The position numbers were made by a program, and so were the translations under genes. Of a stretch of 64,000 bases of DNA, positions 50,847 through 60,063 are shown piece by piece. The DNA is taken from positions 61,574 through 125,573 of the forward strand of contig FN648530.1 of assembly GCA_000310025.1 (NCBI GenBank). The letters run 5' to 3'. The stretch comes from Ectocarpus siliculosus (taxonomy: Eukaryota > Sar > Phaeophyceae > Ectocarpales > Ectocarpaceae). The notes under the pieces are model-generated. The model saw nothing but the letters and a program-made list of their open reading frames with translations. It searched no databases and was not told where the DNA came from. Each line of letters opens with the position of its first letter. Position 1 is the stretch's first letter.

Positions 50847-50971
50847 CTTCTTCTTCGGAGGAGGAGGAGGAGGAGGAGGAGGAGGAGGAAGAACCTTATC
50901 CTGTCGAGCGAGTTTCAACCAGCGATGGGGAGGGGAGTGAGGGGGAGGGGGGGGCGGGGGTTAGACCCTAA
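36141..50971 (+). CDS. Large multi-exon protein of unknown function, about 1,000 residues
   Basis: I do not recognise this gene. About 17 exons: 36141-36437, 36667-36715, 39236-39591, 40248-40313, 40687-40782, 40846-40962, 41326-41424, 42275-42427, 42965-43180, 43921-44043, 44323-44949, 46056-46130, 46471-46644, 46877-46914, 47238-47326, 48482-48584 and 50573-50971 (TAA). Phases agree except at the join of 46877-46914 to 47238-47326. Exons 40687-40782 and 40846-40962 are the weakest. The protein looks alpha-helical and intracellular, with helices such as HEENCALVLLQVLEQVALEE, FLQPLVMEFASWLRANRD and YRSAEHFLEVLKSLSSSL. A probable beta/helix segment reads AVRVTTVDKHDIYHISDVDM, with FAPFVEHPVLVRRK downstream. 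The 44323 exon encodes poly-Gln (11), a Gly/Thr repeat and a disordered Gly-rich stretch. The last exon encodes a Ser run followed by a Glu run. There is no signal peptide or clear membrane span. Exon 40248-40313 ends AAG|GCAAGA, a likely GC donor. Introns contain several mobile elements. Confidence 0.72.
37164..37550 (+). mobile_element. A-tailed retroposon, copy 2 (inside the TIR element)
   Basis: This is nearly identical to 33951-34339 in opposite orientation. Differences seen include a three-base ATG/GAT indel and one or two substitutions. It ends in GAAAAAAAAA at 37541-37550, followed by a TA microsatellite. It is either a retroposon nested in the TIR element or a piece of the TIR element that was copied elsewhere. 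The A-tail and the 5'-truncated third copy with a target duplication (63695-63878) favour the first reading. Confidence 0.75.
37714..38304 (+). CDS. Passenger ORF of the TIR element, 196 aa, internally repeated
   Basis: This is an open frame from ATG to TGA with no introns, in the right half of the TIR element. Two related segments of about 37 residues start near residues 49 and 143. Both contain IYTFVE-TKS, then VY, then ADVH-LGS-L-R (for example YADVHILGSPLLR in the second). The two DNA copies share AATATACACGTTCGTAGAGT. I recognise no family. The similarity is stronger at conserved protein positions than between them, hinting at past selection on the peptide. It could be a captured gene fragment or the element's own protein. 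Confidence 0.45.
   Translation: MLSTPPVSWFYALICSEREKCCTITPGLKSFSLCSRQPFSSQEATFTPIYTFVECTKSTQNLDVYSFIGVERFADVHNLGSALWRSDLACRSGQDAADIHSKLQYSYQKQKKERETPDMLMSLPPSLSRESNPGSTLCNFEQIYTFVEYTKSPKNRQVYRVVGEDRYADVHILGSPLLREVEQNNRDFLAAQPPGL
38594..38665 (-). mobile_element. tRNA-derived SINE head, copy B
   Basis: The minus strand begins GGTCGCCCCGGTGGTCTAG, with an A-box-like TGGTCTAGTGGG and a B box GGTTCGAGTCC. The ends do not form an acceptor stem, so it is not a functional tRNA gene. It lies about 90 bp beyond the TIR element and shares its head with the sites at 20380 and 61873. Confidence 0.6.
42108..42195. repeat. Exact 44-bp tandem duplication
   Basis: Two copies in tandem (42108-42151 and 42152-42195) begin GAGGTCGCGAGCCAGACC and run to the same GATTGTTGACT end. 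They lie in the intron 80 bp upstream of an exon of the long gene. The identity suggests a recent slip or unequal exchange, or an assembly duplication. Confidence 0.9.
44438..44473 (+). repeat. Exonic (CAG)n, poly-Gln
   Basis: An interrupted CAG run within the exon 44323-44949 encodes 11 glutamines. A (GGTACT)n run at 44584-44613 just downstream encodes alternating Gly-Thr. Both are length-variable types of repeat. Confidence 0.85.
45050..45165. repeat. Intronic tandem repeat, ~40-44-bp unit, about 2.5 copies
   Basis: The phrase GGGGGCACACAGAAGAT recurs at roughly 40 to 44-bp spacing, separated by similar CCACG-TTTGATGAGA text. The last copy is partial. It lies in an intron of the long gene. 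Confidence 0.8.
45710..45830. repeat. Long interrupted (TGC)n/(GCA)n microsatellite
   Basis: About 120 bp of TGC/TTG triplets lies in an intron of the long gene. All six frames stay open and translate to poly-Leu, poly-Cys, poly-Ala, poly-Gln or poly-Ser, so the frames are artefacts of the repeat. A smaller related run is at 1048-1102. Confidence 0.9.
47667..47720. repeat. 7-bp minisatellite, GTTCCGT units
   Basis: About seven and a half head-to-tail copies of GTTCCGT lie in an intron of the long gene. No function is suggested by the sequence. Confidence 0.9.
49108..50425 (+). mobile_element. (CAA)n-tailed retroposon, copy B
   Basis: This is about 1.32 kb, homologous along its length to the reverse complement of 21742-23089. 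The 5' end begins in CTTCCCCTCGCTGCCTCGGC and the 3' end is a (CAA)n tail at about 50407-50425. The frame at 49507-49827 (starting MTLRRENFQTKN) parallels the minus-strand frame at 22388-22690 of copy A. The two diverge by substitutions and small indels, and a GC-rich GGCACCGGAGCAGC repeat inside varies in length. I could not find a clear target duplication. It occupies the last intron of the long gene, ending about 150 bp before its final exon. Confidence 0.83.
50818..50892 (+). repeat. Exonic (TTC)n(GGA)n coding Ser and Glu runs
   Basis: In the terminal exon of the long gene a TTC run (read TCT/TCT in frame, poly-Ser) is followed directly by a GAG run (poly-Glu). The C-terminus of the protein is therefore strongly acidic. 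Both tracts are likely to vary in length. Confidence 0.88.
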
Positions 50972-52264
50972 CGGCCCCGGAGAATACGGTAGGCGGTGTT
51001 TTCTCCGTGTCTTCTAGCGTCCCCGAGTACAGCATGCATGGATATTTTGTGGGTGATTGAGGGGGTTCTTGCTTGCGCCTACGGCCGATAACGTTGTGCG
51101 TGCGTTCTGGACCAGACCACATTTGGCGCCCCCCCCCCGAAAGCAGGAACTAGTACCAGTGTAGACCGGTAAGCATGACTACGATTCGAGAGTGTTCTTC
51201 GACGACGGTGGGGGGGGGAAGTGTTTTCGTGTGTGCTTGTTCAAAGAAAAGTGAAGTTTAGTTTATTGCGTTTGTCATGGGACGGAGGGAATGTGTGGTA
51301 TTCAAGTGTATATCAGCTTGATATAACACGAAACGGTGACGTTCTGTATTCGTTGCAAGACGTGTCTTGCAGTTTGTTTGTAAAGGAGTGGTACTGCTGT
51401 TGGTCTTTATGGACTGATTTGTTAGCCCTGGGGGGAGTTGTCTGGCAACGAAAGGGCTTGTATTGTGTCGTATTGTCACTCACGTGTTACAACCCTGTTG
51501 AACTGTGTTGATTGTTTTCCTTGTGGAGTCTCACGGTAGCGTTTCTTTCGTGTACGATCGCATCATCATCGTACAATATCATCATCACGATGTCCCCCGT
51601 ATCTCTTTTTTGCAAGAGTTGATCAATCACAAGTAGCTAAAGTCGTGCTGCCTGCCTGGTGCACAAAAAGTTAATACGCCCGGTTTTCTCTTCCAGCCAT
51701 AAAACATGAAAGCCACAGGACGAGCAATCGTCTTCCCGCCATAAAAATCATGAAAGCCACGGGACGCAGCTGTGATTGCTCGTCTTATCGCAACAGTATC
51801 GCAAGTAGAACAGCAGTGCCACCAAACCTCCAAATGTAGAGACACCGAACAGCTGAACATGTCAACAGCGGAACCTCGGCGTCGTAGCGTCGCGGTCATG
51901 CGGGGGGGGGGGCGGCGGGTTACAAATCCTTCAGAAATAGATACAGGCGGGAGAGAACTTGTGATATTGTCATCGACGCCATGCACTAAACTTGAATGGT
52001 GGCCGGTCAGAAAGACCAAAAGGCTCGATCACCCACTACTAGCTACTGCACATCGCGTTCCACGCTGGACGCGTATATTAACTGCCGAACGAATTTACTG
52101 CAGGGTGTGTGTTTACGCTAAATAGGACGCTTAGGGAAGAAACAAACTTACATTTTGGAACTCCTTCCTTCTCAGATGATTCACGGCGCCCCCGATGCTG
52201 GTTGCTGGTTGCTGCTTGCCGTTGTCTACTCGGTGCCACTCTGCTGCCTGGCTGGTCACTTGCA
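50972..52264. other. Spacer between the long unknown gene and GPDH
   Basis: About 1.3 kb separates the stop of the long gene from the GPDH start in the same orientation. It includes a direct repeat of about 25 bp (CATAAAACATGAAAGCCAC near 51700, and a near copy near 51741). There are ACAGCAGT/ACTGCTGT octamers at 51393 and 51810. No conserved exon was seen, though a 5' leader exon of GPDH could lie here. Confidence 0.5.
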
Positions 52265-55200
52265 ATGGAGACTCCACGCGATGAGGCACAAAAGGCATGT
52301 GTGCTGGGATCGGGAGCGTTCGGGACAGCCCTGGCACAGTTAATGGCAAGAAAGGGGGTGCCGACAACAGCGTGGACACGATCTCAAGATGTCACAGACC
52401 TCATCACCAGGTTTGAAGTACATTGTACTTGCTGTCGGATTTGCTCTCACTCCCTGTACCACAAAGCTTCCTACAACAGCAGCAGCCCTTCAGCGGAGTA
52501 GCGGTCGTTACTTGATGCAAAGGGTGCATACGCTCCACGATCTGGACGTGTTCTATGCGTGCAGCATGACCATGATGGCGGTTGGGTGTTTTAACCCTAC
52601 AACCCCGTGGCAAAGTGAAACATGTGCATGAAAAACAACCGCTCCTCCTACATATACATATGTTCTACCTCCTGGAGCAAAGTCTATACCATACCGAGAG
52701 CCTGCGCATCATAGGTGCTGTAGTATACTTACCTTCACGATATGCGGCGAGCACTCACAAGCATTGGGGCTGTGCATGCCTGTTAAATATGCAGCAGTCA
52801 GAGGTCTTTCAGCCAGTGCGGAAATTGCACCGTTGGGCGGATGATTTTTGAACACCCCGATAGCACTGCGGGTCACCCCGCAAGATACGCACTGGATGCA
52901 TCGATCCCGCGCGGAGCACGGCACCCACGTAAGCCTACACACGTTCCTACAGCAGTAGTAGATCTACAGCAGTGAGCAGAACGGAGCCTCTATTGTCTAT
53001 AGAGTACGAAGAAATATGCCTTCTTTGGGCGATAACTACAGTACTAGTCTACTGCTGTTGAAATTGTTGATTCTCTCTTGAGGTCATCGTACGCGCTGTG
53101 TGGTGTTCACGTGTACTGCGTTTCTGTGGGAATGTCGAAATGTTTGACCGCGTGGCATACTATATATGTGGAGAGGCGGTGTCCCACAAGACAAAGGTTT
53201 TCTGCTGGCCTCATCATTTGGTCATTTGCGCGAACTGCTGTGTGTCTCGTGGAATTCATATGCGGTGATCTGTGGAGCAGCGTAAACTGATCTATCCTTT
53301 GATCTGGTGAAGATTGGTTGCGATGGCGATCTGTTGACCTCACGATCTGTTGAAGCAGCGCACACTGCTGCTGTTTATCCGTCGAAATGTAGATGCGATG
53401 GTGATCTGTTGACCTCACATAATGGGGTCTGTTGAGCAGCGCACACTTGCTGTACGTGTCTGATTGAATGGGGTGTCATATTAGTTATGTCATGATGTCA
53501 TGATGCTTTGTTGGCCTCATGATCTGTTGAGCAGCACCCACGAGAACACCCCGTACTTGCCGGGCATCAAGCTGAGCGAGCTTGTCGTGGCCACTACGGA
53601 GGTGTCGGAGGCCGCGGAAGGCGCCAGCATCGTCTTCGTCGTTGTGCCTACGCCCTTCATCAGAGGTGTGTATCCTTCAACAGGCGATACTGCTGCTGTA
53701 GCGGCTCGGCTAAGAGAGGGTCGGGATACGCCAAGAACACTGCAATTGAACCCGGTTTTCTCTTATACCGAACGACATCAAACTTATTTGTTTCTTGTGG
53801 TCGGGATGGCAACTTTTACTCTCATACTTGTATGATACTATGAAAAGTATTTCCGTGCTTTCTCTTGAGTGGTGTCTCTTTCACCCTAGCCGGCACTACC
53901 AGTATGTGAGTAAGAGCCAGGCACGTGGTAGACTATTTAGTAGAGAACAGTAGCGAGGAAGATGAAGCAACAGAGGAAGTGGCGAGAGAATGAGGGAGAG
54001 AGGGAGAGCGAGCCGCATGCGGAGAGTACGCAGAGAGGGGGGCTCTCTGCTGACTGAGAACCTTGTGTTGCAGTGGAGAGGGGGCTACTTGTTTCACGGA
54101 ACTACATGTACCACCACACCAAACGTTGTGGCTGTATCAGAGGTTGAGGAACTTCACTTAGGCCTACATTCCCAGGGCTGACGCACCGCTGTTGACATGA
54201 CCGAATTCTTGGGGTACTGTTCCGCTGCTTCGACCCGGATGTTTTCCGCCTGTGCTTTGCTGCTGTAGCGGCTGGCTGCCGCCTCCGCCGTCCGCGACAC
54301 GCTGCTCTTGATGCTGCTGCCGATCGGATCTATGTGCAGATTTCATCGTGAAGCATAGAGACAAGATACCAACGGGGGTGCCAATCGTGGTCTGCTGCAA
54401 GGGCATTGAGAACGGCTCGCTGCTCACGCCTTTCGAGATTCTGGAGGAGGAACTGCCGGGAAAGGTATGCTGTAGGGCGACCAAACATCCTCATCGAGAC
54501 CTTGTTTAGCTTTGATACCAACCCCCGCGGTGGTACATAAATTGGGGCGCTGATCGTACACGGAACTCCCAAAATATCTGCTTTTCTCCACTTTTTCTTG
54601 TATCCCTATGCTGTTTGCGTTTTACTTGTCCCTTGCTTGGCCTCCTTCGCACAATCTAAGCCTTGCAGGACAACGCGTGATAAAAAGCATACTTGAAGCT
54701 GGGGTTGTGCAGACTCCTCAAGTCTTGAGCACCAAACACCCTAGCAGGACCAAACGGCGCCTGGCCTGCATTTCGCAACTCCAAGCTTATGCCCCTAACT
54801 CCTAACCCCTAGCTGACTGTACCGCAGCTAGAAACACGTTTCCCTTTAGAACTCCAACCTGTGGCCGTTGTCCCTGTGATAGCTACGATAGTCCTCACCC
54901 TCGACGACCCAATTATCTCCCGGCAAACGCTAACCCGAACCCTTCACCACAACCCGCGGCCTCCTGCCTTTGAACCCCACCACCATCATCAGTACCACAA
55001 GCACCTGGCCTGTCTATCCGGACCCTCCTTCGCGAGAGAGGTAGCGCTCGGGAAGCCCACCTCTGTCACCGTGGCCGCCAAGGACATGGCCTGCGCGAGC
55101 AAGGTCCAGGAGATGGTGAGCGACCTCAACTTCCGCGCCTACACCTCGGATGACGTGATGGGGCTCGAGCTCTTCGGGGCCGTGAAGAACGTTCTCGCGA

Positions 55201-56947
55201 TCGCGTGCGGGGCGAGCGATGGGTTCGAGTTCGGGCTGAATGCGAGGGCGGCGCTGATCACGAGGGGCCTAGCGGAGATCTCGCGCATGGCGGTGAAGTG
55301 AGAGTTATTATTATTATTAAGGCTCTTGTTAAAGGTCATCTTGTGTTTTGTGTTTTGTGTTTTGTGTTTGTGTTTGTTCGAGGGGTGAACCCTGTGAGTG
55401 TTGAGTTGACGTGTGTTTTTCTTTCAAAGGGGCTGCGAGGTAGATAAGCCGTAGACTCCTGTTTGGCTGGATGGAGCACGGCGTTGGTCAGAGTTGGCAC
55501 TGCCGTTGGAGGATGCAGGCGAGGTTGCACGCACCCGTATCGACAACTTTGTCTAGGTTGGTGAATCCACCAGAGCATGATCTTCAACGGCTAGATCTTA
55601 GCAGAACATGATTGGGTGCAGAGACAGAAAATGTACAACCATGAACATGGTGACCTGAATGTGAATCGTGGATATTGCTGTATATATTTTTTTGTTTCTT
55701 CAGGAAGGGGGCTTCGCCGCTGAGCATGGGGTCCCTGTGTGGCGTGGGGGACCTGGTGCTCACTTGCACCGGCTCTCTCTCGCGTAACTGGACCGTGGGA
55801 AACAGGCTGGCGAGGGGGGAGGTGCGTGGAACTTTGCAAATGGTGATGCGTGATGTTCAATCGTGTGTGATCTCATCTCTGAGTGGTCGGTCCTTTCGAC
55901 CCTGTACCTCCACGAGAGGTACAGGAGTAGGCGTAGTATCTCTGCGCTGCTTCGATCTAAGCAAAAGCCAAAATGGGGGCTGTATATCAATGGCCGACGT
56001 TTTCGGCTGAGATTATCTTCATGTTAAGCACGGGTTGCCACACTGGTGGAACCGGTACCTGCGCGATCGTGTTGGACGCTCCTTGAGGAGAGTAAAGTGA
56101 ACAACTAATACTGCTGTAGTCTGCACTTGCACAGAAGTTCGTGTGCAGAGAAAGCGTGGCTAGCCGGTGTGCCCCAGGCCATGTCAATATCGCGAGGCTT
56201 GTAACGTAACATCATTTGTCGGGGGTCTCAGCATCGTCCGTGCCCGTGTGTTCTGTTCCGCGTTGTGGTCTCAAGCCCCTCTCCCATGTGTATGTGTATC
56301 CCAAGCAACTACAATATTCTCTCTTGTTCGGCAGGACCTTGATACCATCACGACCAGCATGCGGATGGTAGCGGAGGGGGTCAAGACTGCGAGTTCTGTG
56401 GTTGCACTCAGCGATAAGATGGGGGTGGAGATGCCCATCTGCCAAGAAGTCTTCGAGGCGAGTGCTGTTGTTGTTGTTGTTGTTTTAGGGTTAGGGATAC
56501 CTGAATAGCACTGCCAGTTTCGTAGAAGCGTATGCATACACATGAGTTGTAGTTTCTGTTCTGAAACCCGAGAAACGGTTGTTGATTTTTTCAAAGGAGT
56601 CGACACCGGGCGGGGGGTCCAAGCAACACCAGAAAAAAGAGACCTATCTTGTGATAACGGACGGTGTTGCAAAACAGAAATCGCCAGCGGTTCAAAGGGG
56701 CACCCATCCCATCCATCGCACGATTGCACCATCTACGATTCAAAACCCGGCCGATTTTTTTGCGGCACTGCCCCGCCGTGGCTGTCTTTGGCCTGTCTCT
56801 ACTCGCATGTCGGCGCAGGTTCTCCACAACAAGAAGCCGGTCATGGAGGCGTTGGCGTCCCTTCAAGGCCGACCGCACTCCCACGACCTCAGCCTCGAGC
56901 TCAAGCACTCGGAGGGCTGGAAGAGCATGGGCTTGGGACACCCTTAA
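52265..56947 (+). CDS. NAD(P)-dependent glycerol-3-phosphate dehydrogenase (GpsA/GPD type)
   Basis: Seven exons: 52265-52410, 53535-53665, 54340-54464, 54993-55297, 55704-55821, 56335-56457 and 56819-56947 (TAA). Phases agree and the total is 358 residues, normal for the family. The Rossmann motif is [12 protein letters not shown]. It is followed by [54 protein letters not shown], the catalytic-Lys region [31 protein letters not shown] and [13 protein letters not shown]. The enzyme interconverts dihydroxyacetone phosphate and glycerol-3-phosphate and supplies glycerolipid backbones. The frame is open upstream of the ATG to about 52109 but lacks another ATG, so an upstream targeting exon is possible. 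The exon ending CQEVFE appears to use a GC donor (GAG|GCGAGT). The second exon's acceptor lies inside a degenerate repeat. Confidence 0.94.
53265..53540 (+). repeat. Degenerate repeat containing a splice acceptor
   Basis: Units built on GATCTGTTGA and GAGCAGCGCACAC recur at about 53275, 53353, 53433 and 53526. The last unit, TCTGTTGAGCAG followed by CACCCACGAG, is the functional acceptor of the second GPDH exon. The earlier units carry the same GAGCAG or GAAGCAG and so offer decoy acceptors. Confidence 0.7.
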
Positions 56948-58542
56948 AGGCGCATCAGATGATCCGTGACGACATACGCCCGGAAGCCCAACCTCATAAA
57001 TGGCGGCCCCCGATAAAGGTTAGAGGGGGCTGACTTGCTTCGTTGCGTGCAGCCAGGCGAACGTCGGACGGCGTTAAGGAGACTATGCATAGACTTGCTA
57101 CTCTGCGGGATGGCGGGTACAGCAGTACCAGTGCCTTCGTGCAGACAGACAGCGCAGAACGTTCAGGCTCCAAAGGCTTGGAAAGACGAACGCTACAACG
57201 TTAGGGTAGATTGTGTACACGCGCGACAAATAGATTATTCGATTGGATTAATTAGTTGTCGAGGTGTACTACGGCCCCCTTTCTGGAAGGAAGGATGCAG
57301 CAGGTGGTACAAGAGTTGAAGCGTGAGCCCACCAATCATTCCAGGCTGCTGCTAAAAGTCGTTGCCTAAATCTGTGTTCTTTCTTGTTCTGTTCTGTAGT
57401 AGTCCTGTGCTGGGAATTTAACAATTTTTTCAAGTAGTTTTTTGCGGGTACTGGAAGGTTGGGAACCTCTTGCAGAGTCATCGATGTACTGCAACTTGTG
57501 TGTGCAGTTTTTAAGCCCTTTCTCTGTGTTGAGGTTGCTCTGGAAGACTTGGCGCACACACGCTCGCTTCCGTCGACAACCGGCCCTTGAGTTGTATTTG
57601 GCGTGCGCTTTCATGGAAAATCTTTAGAAAAAAGAAAAAAACACCTTTATTTCCCCTCCGTAACGGTGCTGTTTGATGGTTGATGGCACGGCGAAAGGTA
57701 GATCGTAACTCCTGTCTCCAACACACGACCTTAAATGTATGGATGAGCGGACGTGCAAAATAGATGGTTCTGCTAAATGGCTTTTGGCGATGGGCACCCT
57801 TCAGAACCACACGGCGTATTTTCACCAAGAGGCGCCCTGTGTAGCCCAGTGATGGTAAGACGTCCTACATAGGAAAGATGGGGATCTACACGTCGGCTCC
57901 GTTGCCTTGTATTAATCAACATCAACATTTAGGCTCCACTGAGGGCACTTTCACGCCCGGGTGTACTGCACGTTATTTTTGCCTGGACCGGTTCCGGCAC
58001 CCCCAAAGATTGATGAAACGACAATGAGATTATTACTGAAACGACAATGAGATTGACGAAACGAAACAAGTGCCGAAGCGAAAAAGCGAAACCGCTGAAA
58101 AAAAAACAATGGGATAATCCTTCATTCTTGCTGAAAGCCACATGAGACCACCAAATCACCGCCGGTGGATATCCCTATACCACGGAAGAAAGAATTCTCG
58201 TCATGACAGCCACAACCAACAAGATGCACCTACCTGTGTTGTCGTCATGGTGTCGTGTAGTGTTAACGTTTAACCCCGCCGCCTTCGCTGACGACAACTG
58301 CTTCTCCCAACACACCAAGTAGTTTGCGGATTCAATTACCTCCGGGAAGTTGTTACAGCATCGAAAGCCCGGGTATATACCACCATAGCAGCAACACTTA
58401 ACTGTACTGTAGCACGGGACGCGAAAACACACCACAGGCAACACCAGCCACATATGGTAACCGCAAGAGGTGGGAATGGACGAGGGAAGCAAACCGCGCC
58501 AGGGTCACCATGGCTGCCGTTGGTCCCCTCACTAGCTCTGAC

Positions 58543-58548
<6 letters not shown>

Positions 58549-58589
<41 letters not shown>
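58549..58589. repeat. (AG)n microsatellite
   Basis: About 20 uninterrupted AG/GA dinucleotides sit in the spacer downstream of GPDH, just before sequence quality collapses. Confidence 0.95.
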
Positions 58590-58592
<3 letters not shown>

Positions 58593-58649
58593 TGGCATCG
58601 CTACCACACCATGTCAATGATAGCGTACGTAGCACACCAAGCACACGTT

Positions 58650-59460
58650 CGTTTTGTTTGTCGAAGTGTGAGCTCGCCCCCCCCCCCCCCCCCCCCCCCG
58701 GGGAAATTTTCCGGGTTTTTCCATTTCCCCCCTTTTCCCCCCCTGGTTTAAAAAAGAAAAATACCCGGGGGTTGGTGCGGGGGGCCCCGGGGGGAAAACA
58801 AAAACAACAAACTGAACCCCCCCCCCCCCCGGGAATTTAAACTCCCAAACCCCACTGGGCCCCCTGAAAAAAAAACCCAAAATGGGCCCCCTTTCCCCCG
58901 GGGGGGCCAAAAATTTCCCAACCTTTTTTTTTTCCAACCCGAACAAAGAAAACCTTTTTTCAAATGAAAAGCCTGTTTACAAAAATTCCCTCCCCCCGGG
59001 NNNNNNNNNNNNNNNNNNNNNNNNNNNNNNNNNNNNNNNNNNNNNNNNNNNNNNNNNNNNNNNNNNNNNNNNNNNNNNNNNNNNNNNNNNNNNNNNNNNN
59101 ACCTTTTTTTTTTTTTGTAAAAGAAGAGCGCTCCCCCCCCCCCCCCCCCCCGCCCGGGGTAATTTTCCAGGCTTTTCCAATTCCCTCGCTTTCCTCCGCA
59201 TGCTTAAGAAGTGATATATACCTGGTGCTTGTTGCGTGTGCCTCGTGGGGCAAAGCAAAACGATCAAGCTGAGCCTCCGCCTCGCCGTGAAATTGATACT
59301 CCAAAGCGCAGCTGGCCCACGTGAAACAAACACACAATATGGCCCCTCTTCCCTCAGGGGGGCCGAGAAATTCCCAATCATTTTCTTTGTCAAACCTGAC
59401 GAATGAAACCGTTTTTACAAGTGAGATGCATGTTGACAGAATTCCTCTCCCCAGGCGTGC
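58650..59460. other. 100-N gap with duplicated, smeared flanks (unmerged overlap)
   Basis: The N run is 59001-59100. Sequence left of it (about 58650-59000) decays into homopolymers, yet its order of words matches the segment right of the gap (about 59101-59460), which starts smeared and becomes clean. Shared order includes GGGGxAATTTTCC, ACCxGGxGxTTGxTGCG, GGGGGGCCxAxAAxTTCCCAA and AAATTCCCTC/GAATTCCTCTCC. The two contig ends therefore appear to cover the same bases and the gap is likely not a real gap. Frames called across it are artefacts. Confidence 0.85.
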
Positions 59461-59868
59461 TGAACGGGAAACCTTTGTATCTACCGTACATACGTCTGGT
59501 GCAAATTCGAACCATGTCCACTGCTAGACAACCGCCGTTGCCAAACATGGGCGTCTGCGCTCGTCGCTCATGGTTGACCATATCGTACCCACTCTACCCG
59601 CTGTTGAGACGAGAGGTGAGTCTCTTGCTGACTATTGCGCCTTCGCAATTCAGGCCGGATGACACTGCCTCCCTAATGACTTGACCGTTGAGGTTGAAAA
59701 GCTTTTGTTCCGGTACAAGACCCCATGCATGTCACCCTCCCTCGAGTCGCCCACTAGTGGCGATGGGGTAGAAGCCAAACTGATCCTACCTTAGGTTTCG
59801 GATTAACTTGCGCCCAAGAACATGCTTACATGTTCCCAAAACAAATGACCCCCCTTTCATAGAAAGGC

Positions 59869-59992
59869 TAAGGCTCCATGTGGACAAGATGGAAAACTCT
59901 TGCCCAAAATAAACAAAGGCGTGCAAAGAAAGGTTCCATGTCGACAAGATGGAAACCTCTTGCCTCAAAACAAAAAAGGCGTGCCTGAGAGG
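59869..59992. repeat. Tandem duplication, ~62-bp unit, two diverged copies
   Basis: Two adjacent units share CCATGT-GACAAGATGGAAA, then CTCTTGCC and AAAGGCGTGC, with several substitutions. They lie downstream of the GTP cyclohydrolase stop. Confidence 0.85.
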
Positions 59993-60063
59993 GTCTAGAA
60001 TGTAGCGAAAGATCAACACCTTCTGCCCTGCTAGATACCACACGGTTTAGGTTAGCCCGCGCA

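Larger units (their letters stand above)
56948..60063. other. Convergent spacer between GPDH and GTP cyclohydrolase, with assembly gap
   Basis: About 3.1 kb lies between two stop codons. It contains an (AG)n microsatellite, degraded sequence flanking an N gap, and a short tandem duplication at 59869-59992. A frame at 59403-59684 has a plausible donor after it (GAG|GTGAGT) but no recognised motif, so I do not call it. No RNA gene was found. Confidence 0.5.

Noticed and set aside
59403-59684. A 93-aa frame with a good donor after it, in the GPDH-GCH1 spacer
   Set aside because: No recognisable motif and no partner exon, and part lies next to the disputed gap.
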